This document shows, one piece after another, positions 26,025-34,935 of a stretch of DNA of 64,000 nt. The DNA comes from Microbacterium sp. 18062. Lineage in GTDB: Bacteria; Actinomycetota; Actinomycetes; Actinomycetales; Microbacteriaceae. A program made the position numbers and the translations under genes. Below the pieces are notes generated by a model. That model had not been told where the DNA came from. It saw nothing but the letters and a program-made list of their open reading frames with translations, and made no database searches. Location of the stretch: the NCBI RefSeq assembly GCF_902706225.1, contig NZ_CACSKB010000006.1:1-64000 (forward strand). Reading direction: 5' to 3'. Position 1 is the first letter of the stretch. Each line of letters starts with the position of its first letter.

Positions 26025-26055
26025 CACGACCCTAGGCTTCGCACGACCCTAGAGT
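26025..26055. promoter_or_regulatory. divergent promoter region with direct repeat
   Basis: CACGACCCTAG occurs at 26025-26035 and 26042-26052, a 17-bp period. On the plus strand the second copy gives TAGAGT (26050-26055), 7 nt before the NUDIX ATG. On the minus strand each copy gives TAGGGT, a -10-like hexamer toward the sigma gene. Confidence 0.5.
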
Positions 26056-26062
26056 GGACCGC

Positions 26063-26533
26063 ATGGCCACGCCCGACTTCATCCTCGAGCTCCGCCGCAT
26101 GGTCGGCACCCATCCGCTGACACTCTCGGGCGTCACCGCGGTCATCGTCCGCGACGGGAACGTTCTCCTCGGACGGCGCAGCGACGACGGCGCGCTGACA
26201 CCCATCACGGGCATCGTCGATCCTCACGAGGAGCCGGCGGATGCGGCGCGGCGTGAGGCTCTCGAGGAGGCGGGTGTCGCCATCCGTGTCGACCGTCTCG
26301 CGTGGATCCACCAGATCCCGCGGGTCACCTACCAGAACGGAGATCGCACCGACTACCTGGACCTGACGTTCCGGTGCAGCTGGCTCGAGGGCGAGCCCTA
26401 CCCCGCGGACGGCGAGATGACGGAAGTCGGCTGGTATCCGCTCGATGATCTGCGGGGCGTCGGCGACGAGATGCGGCGGCGCATCTCCGCGGCGCTCCTC
26501 GACGGCCCCACGCTGTTCGAGGGCGGTCGCTGA
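26063..26533 (+). CDS. NUDIX hydrolase
   Basis: 156 aa. The start is placed at the ATG 7 nt after the TAGAGT box; the GTG nine bases upstream overlaps that box. A complete NUDIX box is visible, GIVDPHEEPADAARRE followed by ALEEAGV. Residues before it (VTAVIVRDGNVLLGRRSDDG) form the usual first strands. Hydrolyses a nucleoside diphosphate derivative; substrate unknown. Monocistronic, divergent from the ECF sigma gene. Confidence 0.93.
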   Translation: MATPDFILELRRMVGTHPLTLSGVTAVIVRDGNVLLGRRSDDGALTPITGIVDPHEEPADAARREALEEAGVAIRVDRLAWIHQIPRVTYQNGDRTDYLDLTFRCSWLEGEPYPADGEMTEVGWYPLDDLRGVGDEMRRRISAALLDGPTLFEGGR

Positions 26534-26559
26534 GTCGTCTCAGCCGAGGTCGAGGCGCA

Positions 26560-26679
26560 TGAGCTCAGGCATCAGCACACGTTGGCGTCAGGCTGCTTCG
26601 AGCCCACCATCATCGCGAGGTCGGCGAAACGAGTGGCCGGTCGCACCTCGATGCTCGCGCCGCCACCCCCATCCGACAC
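26560..26679 (-). pseudogene. remnant of a GNAT acetyltransferase N-terminus
   Basis: Read on the minus strand from a possible GTG at 26679, the frame gives a segment IEVRPATRFADLAMMVG followed by SKQPDANVC, then TGA at 26572-26574, then CLS. In an actinobacterial GNAT family I recall, the same place reads ...MVGPKRPDANVCWCLS. The TGA therefore fits a Trp-to-stop change, and similarity ends shortly after. About 40 codons survive between the NUDIX and rluD-type genes. Identification rests on memory of that motif. Confidence 0.4.
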
Positions 26680-26716
26680 CCCGCCAGCCCGTCTCCGTCC
26701 GACGCTGCCGCGACGG

Positions 26717-27637
26717 TCACTCGCCACGGAGGACGGCGAGGGCGTGCGCGAGGTCCGCGGGATAGGGCGAGCCGAACGTCGCCCACTCCCCCGAGGACGG
26801 GTGCGTGAACGAGAGCTCGTGGGCGTGCAGCCACTGACGGGTGAGTCCGAGTCGCGTCGAGAGCGTCGGGTCGGCGCCGTAGAGCGGGTCCCCGACGCAG
26901 GGGTGCCGGTGGGCTGCCATGTGCACGCGGATCTGATGCGTGCGCCCGGTCTCGAGGTGCACCTCGAGCAGCGAGGCGCCGGGGAACGCCTCGAGCGTCT
27001 CGTAGTGGGTGACGGAGTCCTTGCCCTCCGGCCGCACCGCGAACTTCCACGAGTGCGAGGGATGGCGGCCGATGGGCGCATCGATGGTGCCCGCGAGCGG
27101 GTCGGGGTGCCCCTGCACCACGGTGTGGTAGATCTTCTCGACCTCGCGCTCCTTGAACGCGCGCTTGAGCGCGGTGTACGCGCTCTCGGTCTTGGCGACG
27201 ACCATCAGCCCGCTCGTGCCGACATCGAGGCGGTGGACGACGCCCTGCCGTTCGGCAGCGCCCGTCGTCGCGATCCGGAAGCCGGCAGCGGCGAGGGCGC
27301 CCAGGACCGTCGGCCCCTCCCAGCCGATCGAGGGGTGCGCGGCGACGCCGGACGGTTTGTCGACCACCACGATGTCGTCGTCGTCGTAGACGATCCCCAG
27401 ATCGGGCACCGCGACCGGGATCACCTCGGGCTCCCGTCGCGGCGTCCACTCCACCGACAGCCAGCCGCCGGCGCGGAGACGGTCCGAGCGTCCCATCGCG
27501 CGTCCGTCGAGGGTGACCCCGTCCGCATCCGCGATCTCGGCGGCGAAGGTGCGAGAGAAGCCGAGCATCTTCGCCAGAGCGGCGTCGACGCGGACGCCGT
27601 CGAGCCCGTCCGGGACGGGGAGGGAACGGGATTCCAC
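26717..27637 (-). CDS. RluD/RluA-family 23S rRNA pseudouridine synthase
   Basis: 306 aa from GTG, one base after the lspA stop. An S4 RNA-binding domain at the N-terminus ([20 protein letters not shown]) precedes the catalytic domain, with [18 protein letters not shown] containing the catalytic Asp, and [20 protein letters not shown] near the C-terminus. Isomerises uridines in rRNA. The lspA-rluD pairing is conserved in many bacteria and here forms a tight operon with wag31 upstream. Confidence 0.94.
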   Translation of the reverse strand: MESRSLPVPDGLDGVRVDAALAKMLGFSRTFAAEIADADGVTLDGRAMGRSDRLRAGGWLSVEWTPRREPEVIPVAVPDLGIVYDDDDIVVVDKPSGVAAHPSIGWEGPTVLGALAAAGFRIATTGAAERQGVVHRLDVGTSGLMVVAKTESAYTALKRAFKEREVEKIYHTVVQGHPDPLAGTIDAPIGRHPSHSWKFAVRPEGKDSVTHYETLEAFPGASLLEVHLETGRTHQIRVHMAAHRHPCVGDPLYGADPTLSTRLGLTRQWLHAHELSFTHPSSGEWATFGSPYPADLAHALAVLRGE

Positions 27638-27638
27638 G

Positions 27639-28292
27639 TCAGTCCCGACGGGGTTCGCCGGGCTCGGGCGTCACCGTCGGCGCGCCGACCTCGGGCGCCG
27701 CGGTCGGGAACAGGGAGTCCCGGTCCTCCCCCGTGCCGATCGGCGTCGAGTCGTCGGCGGGGGCATCGCCGGGAGCCGGCTTGCGCTCGCGGGTGCCGTC
27801 GAAACGGAGTCCGATGAGCACGAGCAAAGCGACGCCGATCATCATCGTCACGATGAAGATGTCCGCGACGTTGTAGATCGCGGGCATCATCCAGGGCGTC
27901 GAGATGAAATCGACGACGTGGCCCACGGGGAATCCCGGCTCGCGGAGCAGCCGGTCCGTGAGATTGCCGAGGACTCCGCCGAGCAGGAGGCCCAGGATCA
28001 CCGCCCACGCCCGCGAATGGACCCGACGGGCGATCACGCTGATCGCGCCCGCCACGCCCGCGAGGGCGATCGTGAAGACCCACGTCACGCCCTCGCCGAG
28101 CGAGAAGGCGGCGCCGGGGTTGCGGATCAGGTAGAGCACCAGCGCGTCGCCGATGACCGGAACGGCCTGCTCCGGCGGGAGGAAAGTGATCGCGAGGTGC
28201 TTCGCGAACTGGTCGGCGGCCAGCACCAGCACCGCCAGAGAGGCGATGATGATGCCGGCCGCCGCCGCACGCAGAGGTGGTCGAGCCGACAA
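27639..28292 (-). CDS. lspA: lipoprotein signal peptidase
   Basis: 217 aa from a TTG start ([14 protein letters not shown]) 8 nt after the wag31 stop; no ATG or GTG in frame gives an intact first helix. Four membrane helices are present. Aspartyl protease residues lie in GNLTDRLLR and in YNVADIFIV, and [11 protein letters not shown] is the conserved loop. Cleaves prolipoprotein signals in the membrane; CtaC may be a substrate. The C-terminal tail of about 45 residues ([15 protein letters not shown]...) is a hydrophilic extension beyond the usual enzyme. Confidence 0.94.
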   Translation of the reverse strand: MSARPPLRAAAAGIIIASLAVLVLAADQFAKHLAITFLPPEQAVPVIGDALVLYLIRNPGAAFSLGEGVTWVFTIALAGVAGAISVIARRVHSRAWAVILGLLLGGVLGNLTDRLLREPGFPVGHVVDFISTPWMMPAIYNVADIFIVTMMIGVALLVLIGLRFDGTRERKPAPGDAPADDSTPIGTGEDRDSLFPTAAPEVGAPTVTPEPGEPRRD

Positions 28293-28300
28293 CGGCCGAC

Positions 28301-28915
28301 CTAGAGCCCGATGGCGGAGACCGGGGTGTTTCCCGTCGAGGTCGACGTGGTCTCGAGGTCGCGGAGCTTGCCCTCGATGAGCGCGCGCAGCTGCGAGCGG
28401 TAGTCCCGCTCGAACTGGCGGAGCTCGGTGATGCGGCTCTCCAGGACCCCGCGCTCCTTCTCGAGTCGCGACAGCTCCTCGCGACCCTTCGCCTCGGCCT
28501 CGGCCACGATGGATGCGGCCTGCGACTGGGCGTCGGAGATGAGCTGGTCGCGCTGCGCCTTGCCCTCGGCGACGTGCTCGTCGTGCAGGCGCTGGGCGAG
28601 CTCGATGATGCCGGCGGTCGCGGCGGTGCCGCCGCCTGCTGCGACAGTCGGCGCGGGGGTCTCGATGATCGCCTCTTCGACGACCACGGTCTCCGCGGGC
28701 TCGGACGCCGACGGCTTCTCGACCGGCGCGGGTACGGCCTCGCCCGACTCGAGCGCGGCGAGCTTGGCCTTCAGCTCGTCGTTCTCGGCGATCGTCTTGC
28801 GCCACTCGACGACGATCTCGTCGAGGAAGTCGTCCACCTCGTCGGGGTCGAAGCCCTCTTTGAAGCGAACGTGCTGGAACTGCTTGGTGACGACGTCATC
28901 CGGAGTCAATGCCAT
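28301..28915 (-). CDS. wag31: DivIVA-domain polar growth protein
   Basis: 204 aa with GAGGAA upstream. The N-terminal DivIVA domain is clear (MALTPDDVVTKQFQHVRFKE, then DPDEVDDFLDEIVVEWRK), followed by a Pro/Ala-rich linker (residues 65-115) and a long coiled coil with ELAQRLHDEHVAEGKAQRDQ. It localises to cell poles and septa and directs tip growth in actinobacteria. Position next to yggT and sepF is as in M. tuberculosis. A TATGCT box at 28991-28996 gives it a promoter of its own. Confidence 0.95.
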   Translation of the reverse strand: MALTPDDVVTKQFQHVRFKEGFDPDEVDDFLDEIVVEWRKTIAENDELKAKLAALESGEAVPAPVEKPSASEPAETVVVEEAIIETPAPTVAAGGGTAATAGIIELAQRLHDEHVAEGKAQRDQLISDAQSQAASIVAEAEAKGREELSRLEKERGVLESRITELRQFERDYRSQLRALIEGKLRDLETTSTSTGNTPVSAIGL

Positions 28916-28990
28916 GGTGATTCCTCTTTCGGGGGCGGCGGCATGCCGATGTCAGGGGGATGATGCCCGCGGAACGGGCCGCTCCAGCCA

Positions 28991-28996
28991 AGCATA
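28991..28996 (-). promoter_or_regulatory. candidate -10 box of wag31
   Basis: TATGCT on the minus strand, in the 93-nt gap between yggT and wag31, 75 nt upstream of the ATG. Confidence 0.4.
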
Positions 28997-29008
28997 GTCG
29001 GGGTCGAT

Positions 29009-29308
29009 TCAGCTCGCGAGAGAGCGTGTCACAGACAGCAGGATGAAGCAGAGCAGCATCGTGAGCATGAACGCGACGTCGAGCGCGACCGGACCGATGC
29101 GCACGGGAGGGATGAAGCGACGAATCAGCTTGATCGGCGGGTCGGTGACCGTGTAGACGAGCTCAGCGGCCACGAGTCCGGCGCCTTTGGGGCGCCATTC
29201 CCGGTTGAAGATCGGAATGTACTCGAGGATCACCCGGGACAGCAGAACCAGGATGTAGATCAGCAGGAGGACGTTCGCGATGGATGCGACGAGGCGGACG
29301 ATCTCCAC
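29009..29308 (-). CDS. YggT-family membrane protein
   Basis: 99 aa from GTG. Two hydrophobic segments (residues 5-28 and 70-95) flank an amphipathic loop with the family motif IPPVRIGPVALDVAFMLTML, and YTVTDPPIKLIRRFIPP is conserved. The family is linked to osmotic tolerance and division-site membranes, without a firm biochemical role. The 6-nt gap from sepF and the order wag31-yggT-sepF match the M. tuberculosis Rv2145c-Rv2147c block. Confidence 0.92.
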   Translation of the reverse strand: MEIVRLVASIANVLLLIYILVLLSRVILEYIPIFNREWRPKGAGLVAAELVYTVTDPPIKLIRRFIPPVRIGPVALDVAFMLTMLLCFILLSVTRSLAS

Positions 29309-29314
29309 GGTCGG

Positions 29315-29779
29315 CTACTGCTGCGCGAACGGCGCCGCCTCGGGGTCGGCCTGTGCGACCGCCCCGTCGCCGGACACCGCGACGTTCTCGGGCGAGAGCA
29401 GGAAGACCTTGCTCGTGACCCGCTCGATGCGGCCGTAGAGCCCCAGGGACAGACCGCTCGCGAAGTCGATGAGACGGCGTGCGTCCGCGTCGCTCATCTG
29501 AGAGAGATTGATGATCACCGGGACGCCGTCGCGGAAGTTCTCCGCGATGATCTGCGCGTCGCGGTACTGCTTGGGGTGCACCGTCAGGATCTCCGTGACG
29601 GCACCCACCGAGGGCTGGCGCACGACGGCGGGACGGTGCAGCGGTGTGATCGGAGCGGCCGCCTTCTCGACGACCTGCTCGCTCTTGCGGCCGGTGCGCG
29701 TCGGCGCGGGCTCCTCGTAGACCTCTTCCTCGTCGGCGAGGCCCAGGTACACCATGGTCTTCTTCAGCGGGTTCGACAT
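29315..29779 (-). CDS. sepF: cell division protein SepF
   Basis: 154 aa with GGAGGATG upstream. An N-terminal membrane-targeting amphipathic helix ([20 protein letters not shown]), a basic/proline linker, then the SepF core with [39 protein letters not shown] and [12 protein letters not shown]. Anchors FtsZ to the membrane, the role played by FtsA in other bacteria; no ftsA is present here. Confidence 0.96.
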   Translation of the reverse strand: MSNPLKKTMVYLGLADEEEVYEEPAPTRTGRKSEQVVEKAAAPITPLHRPAVVRQPSVGAVTEILTVHPKQYRDAQIIAENFRDGVPVIINLSQMSDADARRLIDFASGLSLGLYGRIERVTSKVFLLSPENVAVSGDGAVAQADPEAAPFAQQ

Positions 29780-29809
29780 CGCATCCTCCGTTTGCTCGTC
29801 ACTTCGAGG

Positions 29810-30499
29810 CTAGCCGCGCTCGGGGCGCGGACCCGTGATTGCCGAGCCGATCCGCAGGTGTGTCGCGCCCGCGTGGACCGCCTCGACGAAATCCCCCGTC
29901 ATCCCGGCCGAGATCCAGCGCGCCTCCGGGGCGATGGCGCGCACTCGTTCCGCGTACCGGCGCAGGCGCGCGAAGGCCCTGGCCGGCTCCTCGTCCAGAG
30001 GGGCGACGGCCATGATGCCACGCAGCCGCAGCGTCGCGCAGCCGCTCACGTGCTCGACGAGGGCGTCCAGCTCGTCCGGCGCCGCTCCCCCGCGATCCGG
30101 GTCGTCGGTCATGTTGACCTGGACAAGAACGTCGAGGGCGGGTTCGTCGGGCGCGGCGGCGCGGTCGAGCGCGTCCGCGAGGCGGGTGCGGTCGACCGTG
30201 TGCACGACGGATGCCGCGGACCGCACCGCGCGCGCCTTGTTCGTCTGCGCCTGCCCGATGAAGTGCCAGCGCAGATCGTCGAGCCGGGCGGTGTCGGCCG
30301 CCTTCGCGGTCAGCTCCTGCTGGCGGTTCTCCCCGACGTCCCGGACGCCCAGGGCGTGCAGCCGCTCGACGAGCGACGCGGGGTGGAACTTCGTCACCAC
30401 GATCCGCGTGAGCCCGGCCGGATCACGGCCGGCGTCGCGCGCGGCCGCGGCGACGCGGTCGTCGATCTCGGCGAGACGTTCGGCGAGCTGGTCGTGCAC
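29810..30499 (-). CDS. YggS-family PLP homeostasis protein
   Basis: 229 aa from GTG with GGAGGA upstream. A PLP-binding TIM barrel of the alanine racemase fold type; VTKFHPASLVERLHALGVRD holds the PLP lysine (near residue 36), with WHFIGQAQTNKARAV and LRLRGIMAVAP further on. The C-terminal WISAGMTGDFVEAVHAGATH binds PLP phosphate. Controls free pyridoxal phosphate and amino-acid pools. Leads the yggS-sepF-yggT transcript after the ftsZ terminator, as in the mycobacterial cluster. Confidence 0.94.
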   Translation of the reverse strand: MHDQLAERLAEIDDRVAAAARDAGRDPAGLTRIVVTKFHPASLVERLHALGVRDVGENRQQELTAKAADTARLDDLRWHFIGQAQTNKARAVRSAASVVHTVDRTRLADALDRAAAPDEPALDVLVQVNMTDDPDRGGAAPDELDALVEHVSGCATLRLRGIMAVAPLDEEPARAFARLRRYAERVRAIAPEARWISAGMTGDFVEAVHAGATHLRIGSAITGPRPERG

Positions 30500-30540
30500 G
30501 TGTCCTCCGTCGGGACGAGCGGATGTCGGTGGATATGGTG

Positions 30541-30581
30541 CGGGCGGGTCCGCAGAGCGCCGAGGCTCGCGGACCCGCCCG
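30541..30581 (-). terminator. ftsZ terminator
   Basis: 13-bp perfect stem CGGGCGGGTCCGC / GCGGACCCGCCCG with a 15-nt loop, 15 nt after the ftsZ stop on the minus strand. It separates ftsZ from yggS. Confidence 0.75.
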
Positions 30582-30596
30582 AGCGGGTGTCCGGGA

Positions 30597-31760
30597 CTAC
30601 TTGAGGAAGTCCGGGATGTCGAGGTCGTCGTCGCCGAACGCCGAGTCGTACGAGGACGGCTCGGAGACGGCCACGGCGACGGGCACGGAGACCGGCTTCT
30701 CGACCGGGACCGGCGGAGCCGGCTTCTCGGCGACCACCGGGGACTCCTCGGGCGTCGTGAGCGGGTTCACCGCCGGACGCGTCGCCGTGACGGGCTCTAG
30801 CCGATGACTCGGCTCGCCGCCGTCGAATCCGGCGGCGATCACCGTGACGCGCACCTCGTCGCCGAGGGTGTCGTCGATCACGGTGCCGAAGATGATGTTG
30901 GCCTCGGGATGGGCCGCCTCCTTGACCAGCTGCGCCGCATCGTTGATCTCGAAGATACCGAGGTTCGAGCCGCCCTGGACCGAGAGCAGGACGCCGTGGG
31001 CGCCCTCGATCGATGCCTCGAGGAGCGGCGACTCGACGGCGAGCTCGGCGGCCTTGATGGCCCGGTCGGCGCCGCGCGCGGAACCGATGCCCATGAGCGC
31101 GGAGCCCGCGCCCTGCATGACCGACTTGACGTCGGCGAAGTCGAGGTTGATCAGACCCGGCGTCGTGATGAGATCGGTGATGCCCTGCACACCGGCCAGC
31201 AGCACTTGATCCGCGGTGGCGAACGCCTCGATCATCGAGATGCCGCGGTCGCTGATCTCGAGGAGACGGTCGTTGGGCACGACGATGAGCGTGTCGACCT
31301 CTTCCTTCAGCTTCGACACCCCCGCCTCCGCCTGGCTCTGGCGCCGACGGCCTTCGAACGAGAAGGGCTTGGTCACGACGCCGATCGTGAGCGCGCCGAT
31401 CGACTTCGCGATACGCGCGACGACCGGCGCGCCGCCGGTACCGGTGCCGCCGCCCTCGCCCGCCGTGACGAAGACCATGTCGGCCCCGGCGAGGGCCTCC
31501 TCGATCTCCTCGGCGTGGTCCTCGGCGGCTCGTCGGCCGACCTCGGGGTCGGCGCCGGCCCCCAGCCCACGGGTGAGCTCGCGACCGACGTCGAGCTTGA
31601 CGTCCGCGTCGCTCATGAGCAGCGCCTGGGCATCGGTGTTCACCGCGATGAACTCCACCCCGCGCAGACCCAGCTCGATCATGCGGTTCACGGCGTTCAC
31701 GCCGCCACCGCCCACTCCGACGACCTTGATCACTGCAAGGTAGTTCTGGTTCTGGCTCAT
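30597..31760 (-). CDS. ftsZ: cell division protein FtsZ
   Basis: 387 aa with GGAGG upstream of the ATG. A tubulin-like GTPase with the signature [20 protein letters not shown] (near residue 100), T7 loop residues in [11 protein letters not shown], a Pro/Val-rich linker (about 320-370), and the conserved C-terminal peptide [10 protein letters not shown] that binds SepF. Polymerises into the Z ring. It stands in its own unit between a terminator behind ftsQ and a terminator behind itself; an AT-rich palindromic region precedes it. Confidence 0.98.
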   Translation of the reverse strand: MSQNQNYLAVIKVVGVGGGGVNAVNRMIELGLRGVEFIAVNTDAQALLMSDADVKLDVGRELTRGLGAGADPEVGRRAAEDHAEEIEEALAGADMVFVTAGEGGGTGTGGAPVVARIAKSIGALTIGVVTKPFSFEGRRRQSQAEAGVSKLKEEVDTLIVVPNDRLLEISDRGISMIEAFATADQVLLAGVQGITDLITTPGLINLDFADVKSVMQGAGSALMGIGSARGADRAIKAAELAVESPLLEASIEGAHGVLLSVQGGSNLGIFEINDAAQLVKEAAHPEANIIFGTVIDDTLGDEVRVTVIAAGFDGGEPSHRLEPVTATRPAVNPLTTPEESPVVAEKPAPPVPVEKPVSVPVAVAVSEPSSYDSAFGDDDLDIPDFLK

Positions 31761-31804
31761 GCCGGCCTCCGTCTCGTCCCGAACCCTGTCCCGACCGGGC
31801 CGAA

Positions 31805-31831
31805 CTTTAAACCTCAGCTAGAAGTTTAAAG
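31805..31831. promoter_or_regulatory. AT-rich palindrome in the ftsZ promoter
   Basis: CTTTAAAC at 31805-31812 and GTTTAAAG at 31824-31831 form a perfect 8-bp inverted repeat with an 11-nt spacer, 45 nt upstream of ftsZ. On the minus strand TAAACT (31823-31828) is a -10-like hexamer within it. The 31801-31870 stretch is clearly AT-richer than the surrounding sequence. Candidate operator for a dimeric regulator such as FtsR. Confidence 0.5.
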
Positions 31832-31960
31832 AATTACCCGGTATGCAATTCCTGATCTGAAGGTATGCGGCAGCCGGACCCGTTCCCCGCGCATCCTGGG
31901 CGTGTCGCGCAAGTCGCCCGCCGATCCGCCCTTCGCCGTCCCTCCACCGCCCGGTTCCTT

Positions 31961-32001
31961 CCGCCCCCGAGCTCCAGCGGCAGCTGGAGCTCGGGGGGCG
32001 G
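31961..32001 (-). terminator. ftsQ terminator
   Basis: At least 14 bp of perfect stem (CCCCGAGCTCCAGC and its complement) extending to 18 bp with one extra G, and a 4-nt loop. It begins at the base next to the ftsQ stop codon and has no T-run. Confidence 0.75.
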
Positions 32002-33036
32002 TCAGCGGACGACGAGAGCCTCGGGGGAGGAGACGTCGTACACCGAGACGCCGTCGGGCGGGATGGCCGCCATACCGCGCTCCAGCACCAGCGCCTTCTG
32101 GGCCGAACGGTCCGCGCTCCCCCACACGACCTGCGCGTTCGCGGCGCCGAGCGTCAGCGTCACATCGTCGGGGGTGGATGCCGCGACCCCGGTCACCTGC
32201 GACCGGAGGTCCGCCGGGAGCGCCCGCATGACGCGCCCCACCGCCGCGAACGCCGTCGAGTCGGCACCGGCGGCGACATCCAGCAAGGGGTAGCCCTCGG
32301 GCGCGTCCGGCGTCGTCGAGAGCGCGACGCCGGCCGCGTCGACGAGCGTGTATCCGGCGGCCGACGAGAGCACGCCGATCGGAGTGCGCTCCACGATGCG
32401 CACGACGAGATCGTGCGGCGGGCGCGCCTCGAGCGTGTACGACTCGACGAGCGGGAACTGGACGAGAGCCGCTTTCACCGCCGACTCGTCGATGGCCGCG
32501 AGGGGCGTGCCGATCTGCGCCGAGAGCGCGTCGGCGACGTCCTCGGCGGGCAGCCGCTGCGTGCCGACGACCTGCACCTGCCGCACGGCGAACAACGGGC
32601 TGTACGCCGCCCCCACCGTCACGACGGTGAGAAGCACGAGGGATGCCGCGATGCCGAGCCAGAGGAAACGTCGACGCCGCTGACGCACCGTGAACCGGCG
32701 CACCTCCGCTCGCAGCGCGCGTCGGCGCGCCCGCGCGGCGCGCCAGACGTCGCGCATCCCGACCGGACGGGCGCCCGCATCCGGCTCCTCGTTCGCGAGC
32801 GGCTCCTTCTCGAGACGTACGGCATCCGGCCGTCCGGCCTCCGGGAAGAGCGGCGCGATCGGCGCGGTCTGCTGGACGTCGGGGTCGAGCGTCTCGGCCG
32901 CCGCCCCGGCATCCGCGGCGGCGGGGTTCGGGACGACGCCCGCGTCGCGCGGTCGCTCGCGCGGACGCCGCGGCTCGTCGCGCCCGCGCGGGGCGGACGC
33001 CCCCGCGGGCGGCGGCAGCGGCGAGGGCCGGCGCAT
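32002..33036 (-). CDS. ftsQ: cell division protein FtsQ
   Basis: 344 aa. A long proline/arginine-rich cytoplasmic N-terminus of about 120 residues and one membrane helix (FLWLGIAASLVLLTVVTVGA) are followed by a POTRA domain (FAVRQVQVVGTQRLPAEDVA) and the FtsQ beta domain. Part of the FtsQ-FtsL-FtsB divisome complex on the outside of the membrane. It starts 4 nt after murC. The cytoplasmic extension is long compared with E. coli but usual for actinobacteria. Confidence 0.93.
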   Translation of the reverse strand: MRRPSPLPPPAGASAPRGRDEPRRPRERPRDAGVVPNPAAADAGAAAETLDPDVQQTAPIAPLFPEAGRPDAVRLEKEPLANEEPDAGARPVGMRDVWRAARARRRALRAEVRRFTVRQRRRRFLWLGIAASLVLLTVVTVGAAYSPLFAVRQVQVVGTQRLPAEDVADALSAQIGTPLAAIDESAVKAALVQFPLVESYTLEARPPHDLVVRIVERTPIGVLSSAAGYTLVDAAGVALSTTPDAPEGYPLLDVAAGADSTAFAAVGRVMRALPADLRSQVTGVAASTPDDVTLTLGAANAQVVWGSADRSAQKALVLERGMAAIPPDGVSVYDVSSPEALVVR

Positions 33037-33040
33037 GGGC

Positions 33041-34450
33041 TCAGCGGCTCCCGGTCTGAACGGGCGCGCCGAGCGCCGCCAGGACCTGCGGGATGATCAG
33101 GTTCACGTTGCCGCAGCCGAGCGTGACCACGAAATCCCCCTCACGAGCGATCGAGGCGGTGTAGTCCGCGGCCTCCTGCCAGTCCCCGACGAAGCGCACC
33201 TTGCCCGCATCGTCGAACGCGTCGCGCACGAGCGCCCCGGTCACCCCCGGGACGGGGTCCTCGCGGGCGCCGTAGACGTCGAGCACGACCGTGTGGTCGG
33301 CGAGCTCCTCCAGGACGCGGGCGAACTCGCCGGACATGAGCCGGGTGCGCGAGTAGGTGTGGGGCTGGTGCACCGCGATGAGCCGCCCGTCGCCGAGCAC
33401 CGTCCGCGCCGCCGCGAGCGCCGCGGCGACCTCGGTCGGGTGGTGCGCGTAGTCGTCGTACACGCTGACGCCGCGTTCGACCCCGTGCAGCTCGAAGCGG
33501 CGCGCGGTGCCGGAGAACCCCTCGACCGCGCGAGCCGCGTCGAGGAACGGGTGGCCGAGAGCTGTCAGCACCGCGATCGCACCGGTCGCGTTGACCGCGT
33601 TGTGCGCACCGGGAACGGCCAGCTGCACGCGGGCGCGCTCCTCGCCGCGGGCGACGGTGAAGGCGACCGGGCCGTCGGTGACGACGTCGGCGATCCGGAC
33701 GTCGGCGTCGGCGGCGAGGCCGAAGCTCAGCACGTGCTCGTGCGACAGCCGGCGGGCCACGTCACGCGCGCCCTCGTCATCGGCCGAGATCACGACCGCC
33801 TCGTGAGCGGCGTCGGCGAAGCGGACGAACCCGTCGAAGAACGCGTCGCGTGATCCCCAGTGGTCGAGATGGTCCGGGTCGACGTTCGTGATGAGGGCGA
33901 TCGAGGTGTCGTAGAGCAGGAACGTGCCGTCGGACTCGTCCGCCTCGATGACGAAGAGCTCGTCCGTCCCGGGGCCGCTCGACGTGCCGAGCTGGGCGAT
34001 CACTCCCCCGTTGACGAAATGGGGGTCGGCACCGAGCGCCTGCAGGGCGGTGACGATCATCCCGGTCGACGTCGTCTTGCCGTGCGCTCCCGCGACCGAG
34101 ACGAGGCGACGCCCGCCGATCAGCCAGTGCAGCGCCTGCGAGCGGTGGATGACCGCGAGACCGCGCTCCTTCGCCGTGACGTACTCGGGGTTCTCCGGCC
34201 AGATCGCTCCGGTGTGCACCACGGTGTCCGCATCGCCCAGATGGGCGGCGTCGTGCCCGACGTGCACCTCGGCGCCGGCGGCCGCGAGCGCACGCAGCGC
34301 GGCGCTGTCGGCACGGTCGGATCCCGAGACGCGGATGCCCCGCGCCAGGAACATGCGGGCAAGACCCGACATGCCGGACCCGCCGATGCCGATGAAGTGC
34401 GCGGCATCGATCGAGGAGGGGATGGGAAGGCTCAGGTCGGGTCTGATCAT
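33041..34450 (-). CDS. murC: UDP-N-acetylmuramate--L-alanine ligase
   Basis: 469 aa. Adds L-Ala to UDP-MurNAc. The N-terminal Rossmann domain reads [20 protein letters not shown], the ATP loop is [20 protein letters not shown], the central domain has [12 protein letters not shown] and [11 protein letters not shown], and the C-terminal domain has [12 protein letters not shown] and HQPHTYSRT. All Mur-ligase invariants are present. A TAGACT box lies 9 nt upstream of the ATG, so murC-ftsQ has its own promoter, facing away from the inserted GntR gene. Confidence 0.97.
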   Translation of the reverse strand: MIRPDLSLPIPSSIDAAHFIGIGGSGMSGLARMFLARGIRVSGSDRADSAALRALAAAGAEVHVGHDAAHLGDADTVVHTGAIWPENPEYVTAKERGLAVIHRSQALHWLIGGRRLVSVAGAHGKTTSTGMIVTALQALGADPHFVNGGVIAQLGTSSGPGTDELFVIEADESDGTFLLYDTSIALITNVDPDHLDHWGSRDAFFDGFVRFADAAHEAVVISADDEGARDVARRLSHEHVLSFGLAADADVRIADVVTDGPVAFTVARGEERARVQLAVPGAHNAVNATGAIAVLTALGHPFLDAARAVEGFSGTARRFELHGVERGVSVYDDYAHHPTEVAAALAAARTVLGDGRLIAVHQPHTYSRTRLMSGEFARVLEELADHTVVLDVYGAREDPVPGVTGALVRDAFDDAGKVRFVGDWQEAADYTASIAREGDFVVTLGCGNVNLIIPQVLAALGAPVQTGSR

Positions 34451-34459
34451 GACCCGACA

Positions 34460-34465
34460 AGTCTA
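34460..34465 (-). promoter_or_regulatory. -10 box of murC-ftsQ
   Basis: TAGACT on the minus strand, 9 nt from the murC ATG. This is somewhat longer than the other leaderless spacings here. Confidence 0.4.
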
Positions 34466-34548
34466 GGTTCGCGTGCCCGGATGCGCACCCAGGGCGCGCC
34501 CGCGCGGGTCGGCGGCGATCGGCGCCCGCAGCCGCTACAAAGGACAGC

Positions 34549-34923
34549 ATGACGTCGCTGCGCATCCCGATCGATCCGGCCGCCGAGACTCCGCCCTTCG
34601 AGCAGCTGCGCGTCGGGATCCTGTCGGCGACCGCCGCGGGCACGCTGACGCCCGGCGAGCGGCTGCCGACCGTGCGCGGGCTGGCCGCCGAACTCGATCT
34701 CGCTCCGGGCACGGTGGCGCGGGCGTATCGCGAGCTCGAGACCGCGGGGGTCGTCGAGACGCGCGGCCGGGCCGGGACGTTCGTGGGCCTCGACAGCGAC
34801 CCGGTCCGCCGCGAGGCGCAGCGCGCTGCGGGCGAGCTCGTCTCCCGGATGCGCGAGCTCGGCCTCCGCGACGGCGAGGTCATCGCGCTCGTGACCGACG
34901 CCCTGACCGCGGCGCCGGAGTGA
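34549..34923 (+). CDS. GntR-family (YtrA-type) transcriptional regulator
   Basis: 124 aa with AAGGA 4 nt upstream of the ATG. A winged helix with PPFEQLRVGILSATAAGTLT, GERLPTVRGLAAELDLAPGT and VARAYRELETAGVVETRGRA, followed by a short helical C-terminus and no effector domain: the YtrA subfamily, which usually controls a neighbouring ABC transporter. None is present here. It lies on the opposite strand inside the division cluster, splitting murC from murG; its stop is 12 nt from the murG stop. Confidence 0.92.
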   Translation: MTSLRIPIDPAAETPPFEQLRVGILSATAAGTLTPGERLPTVRGLAAELDLAPGTVARAYRELETAGVVETRGRAGTFVGLDSDPVRREAQRAAGELVSRMRELGLRDGEVIALVTDALTAAPE

Positions 34924-34935
34924 CCGCCCGCGCCG

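Noticed and set aside
26023..26025. Upstream GTG start for the ECF sigma factor
   Set aside because: It lies only 3 nt from one -10-like hexamer and adds a non-conserved 15-residue head; the GTG at 25980 gives the family N-terminus.
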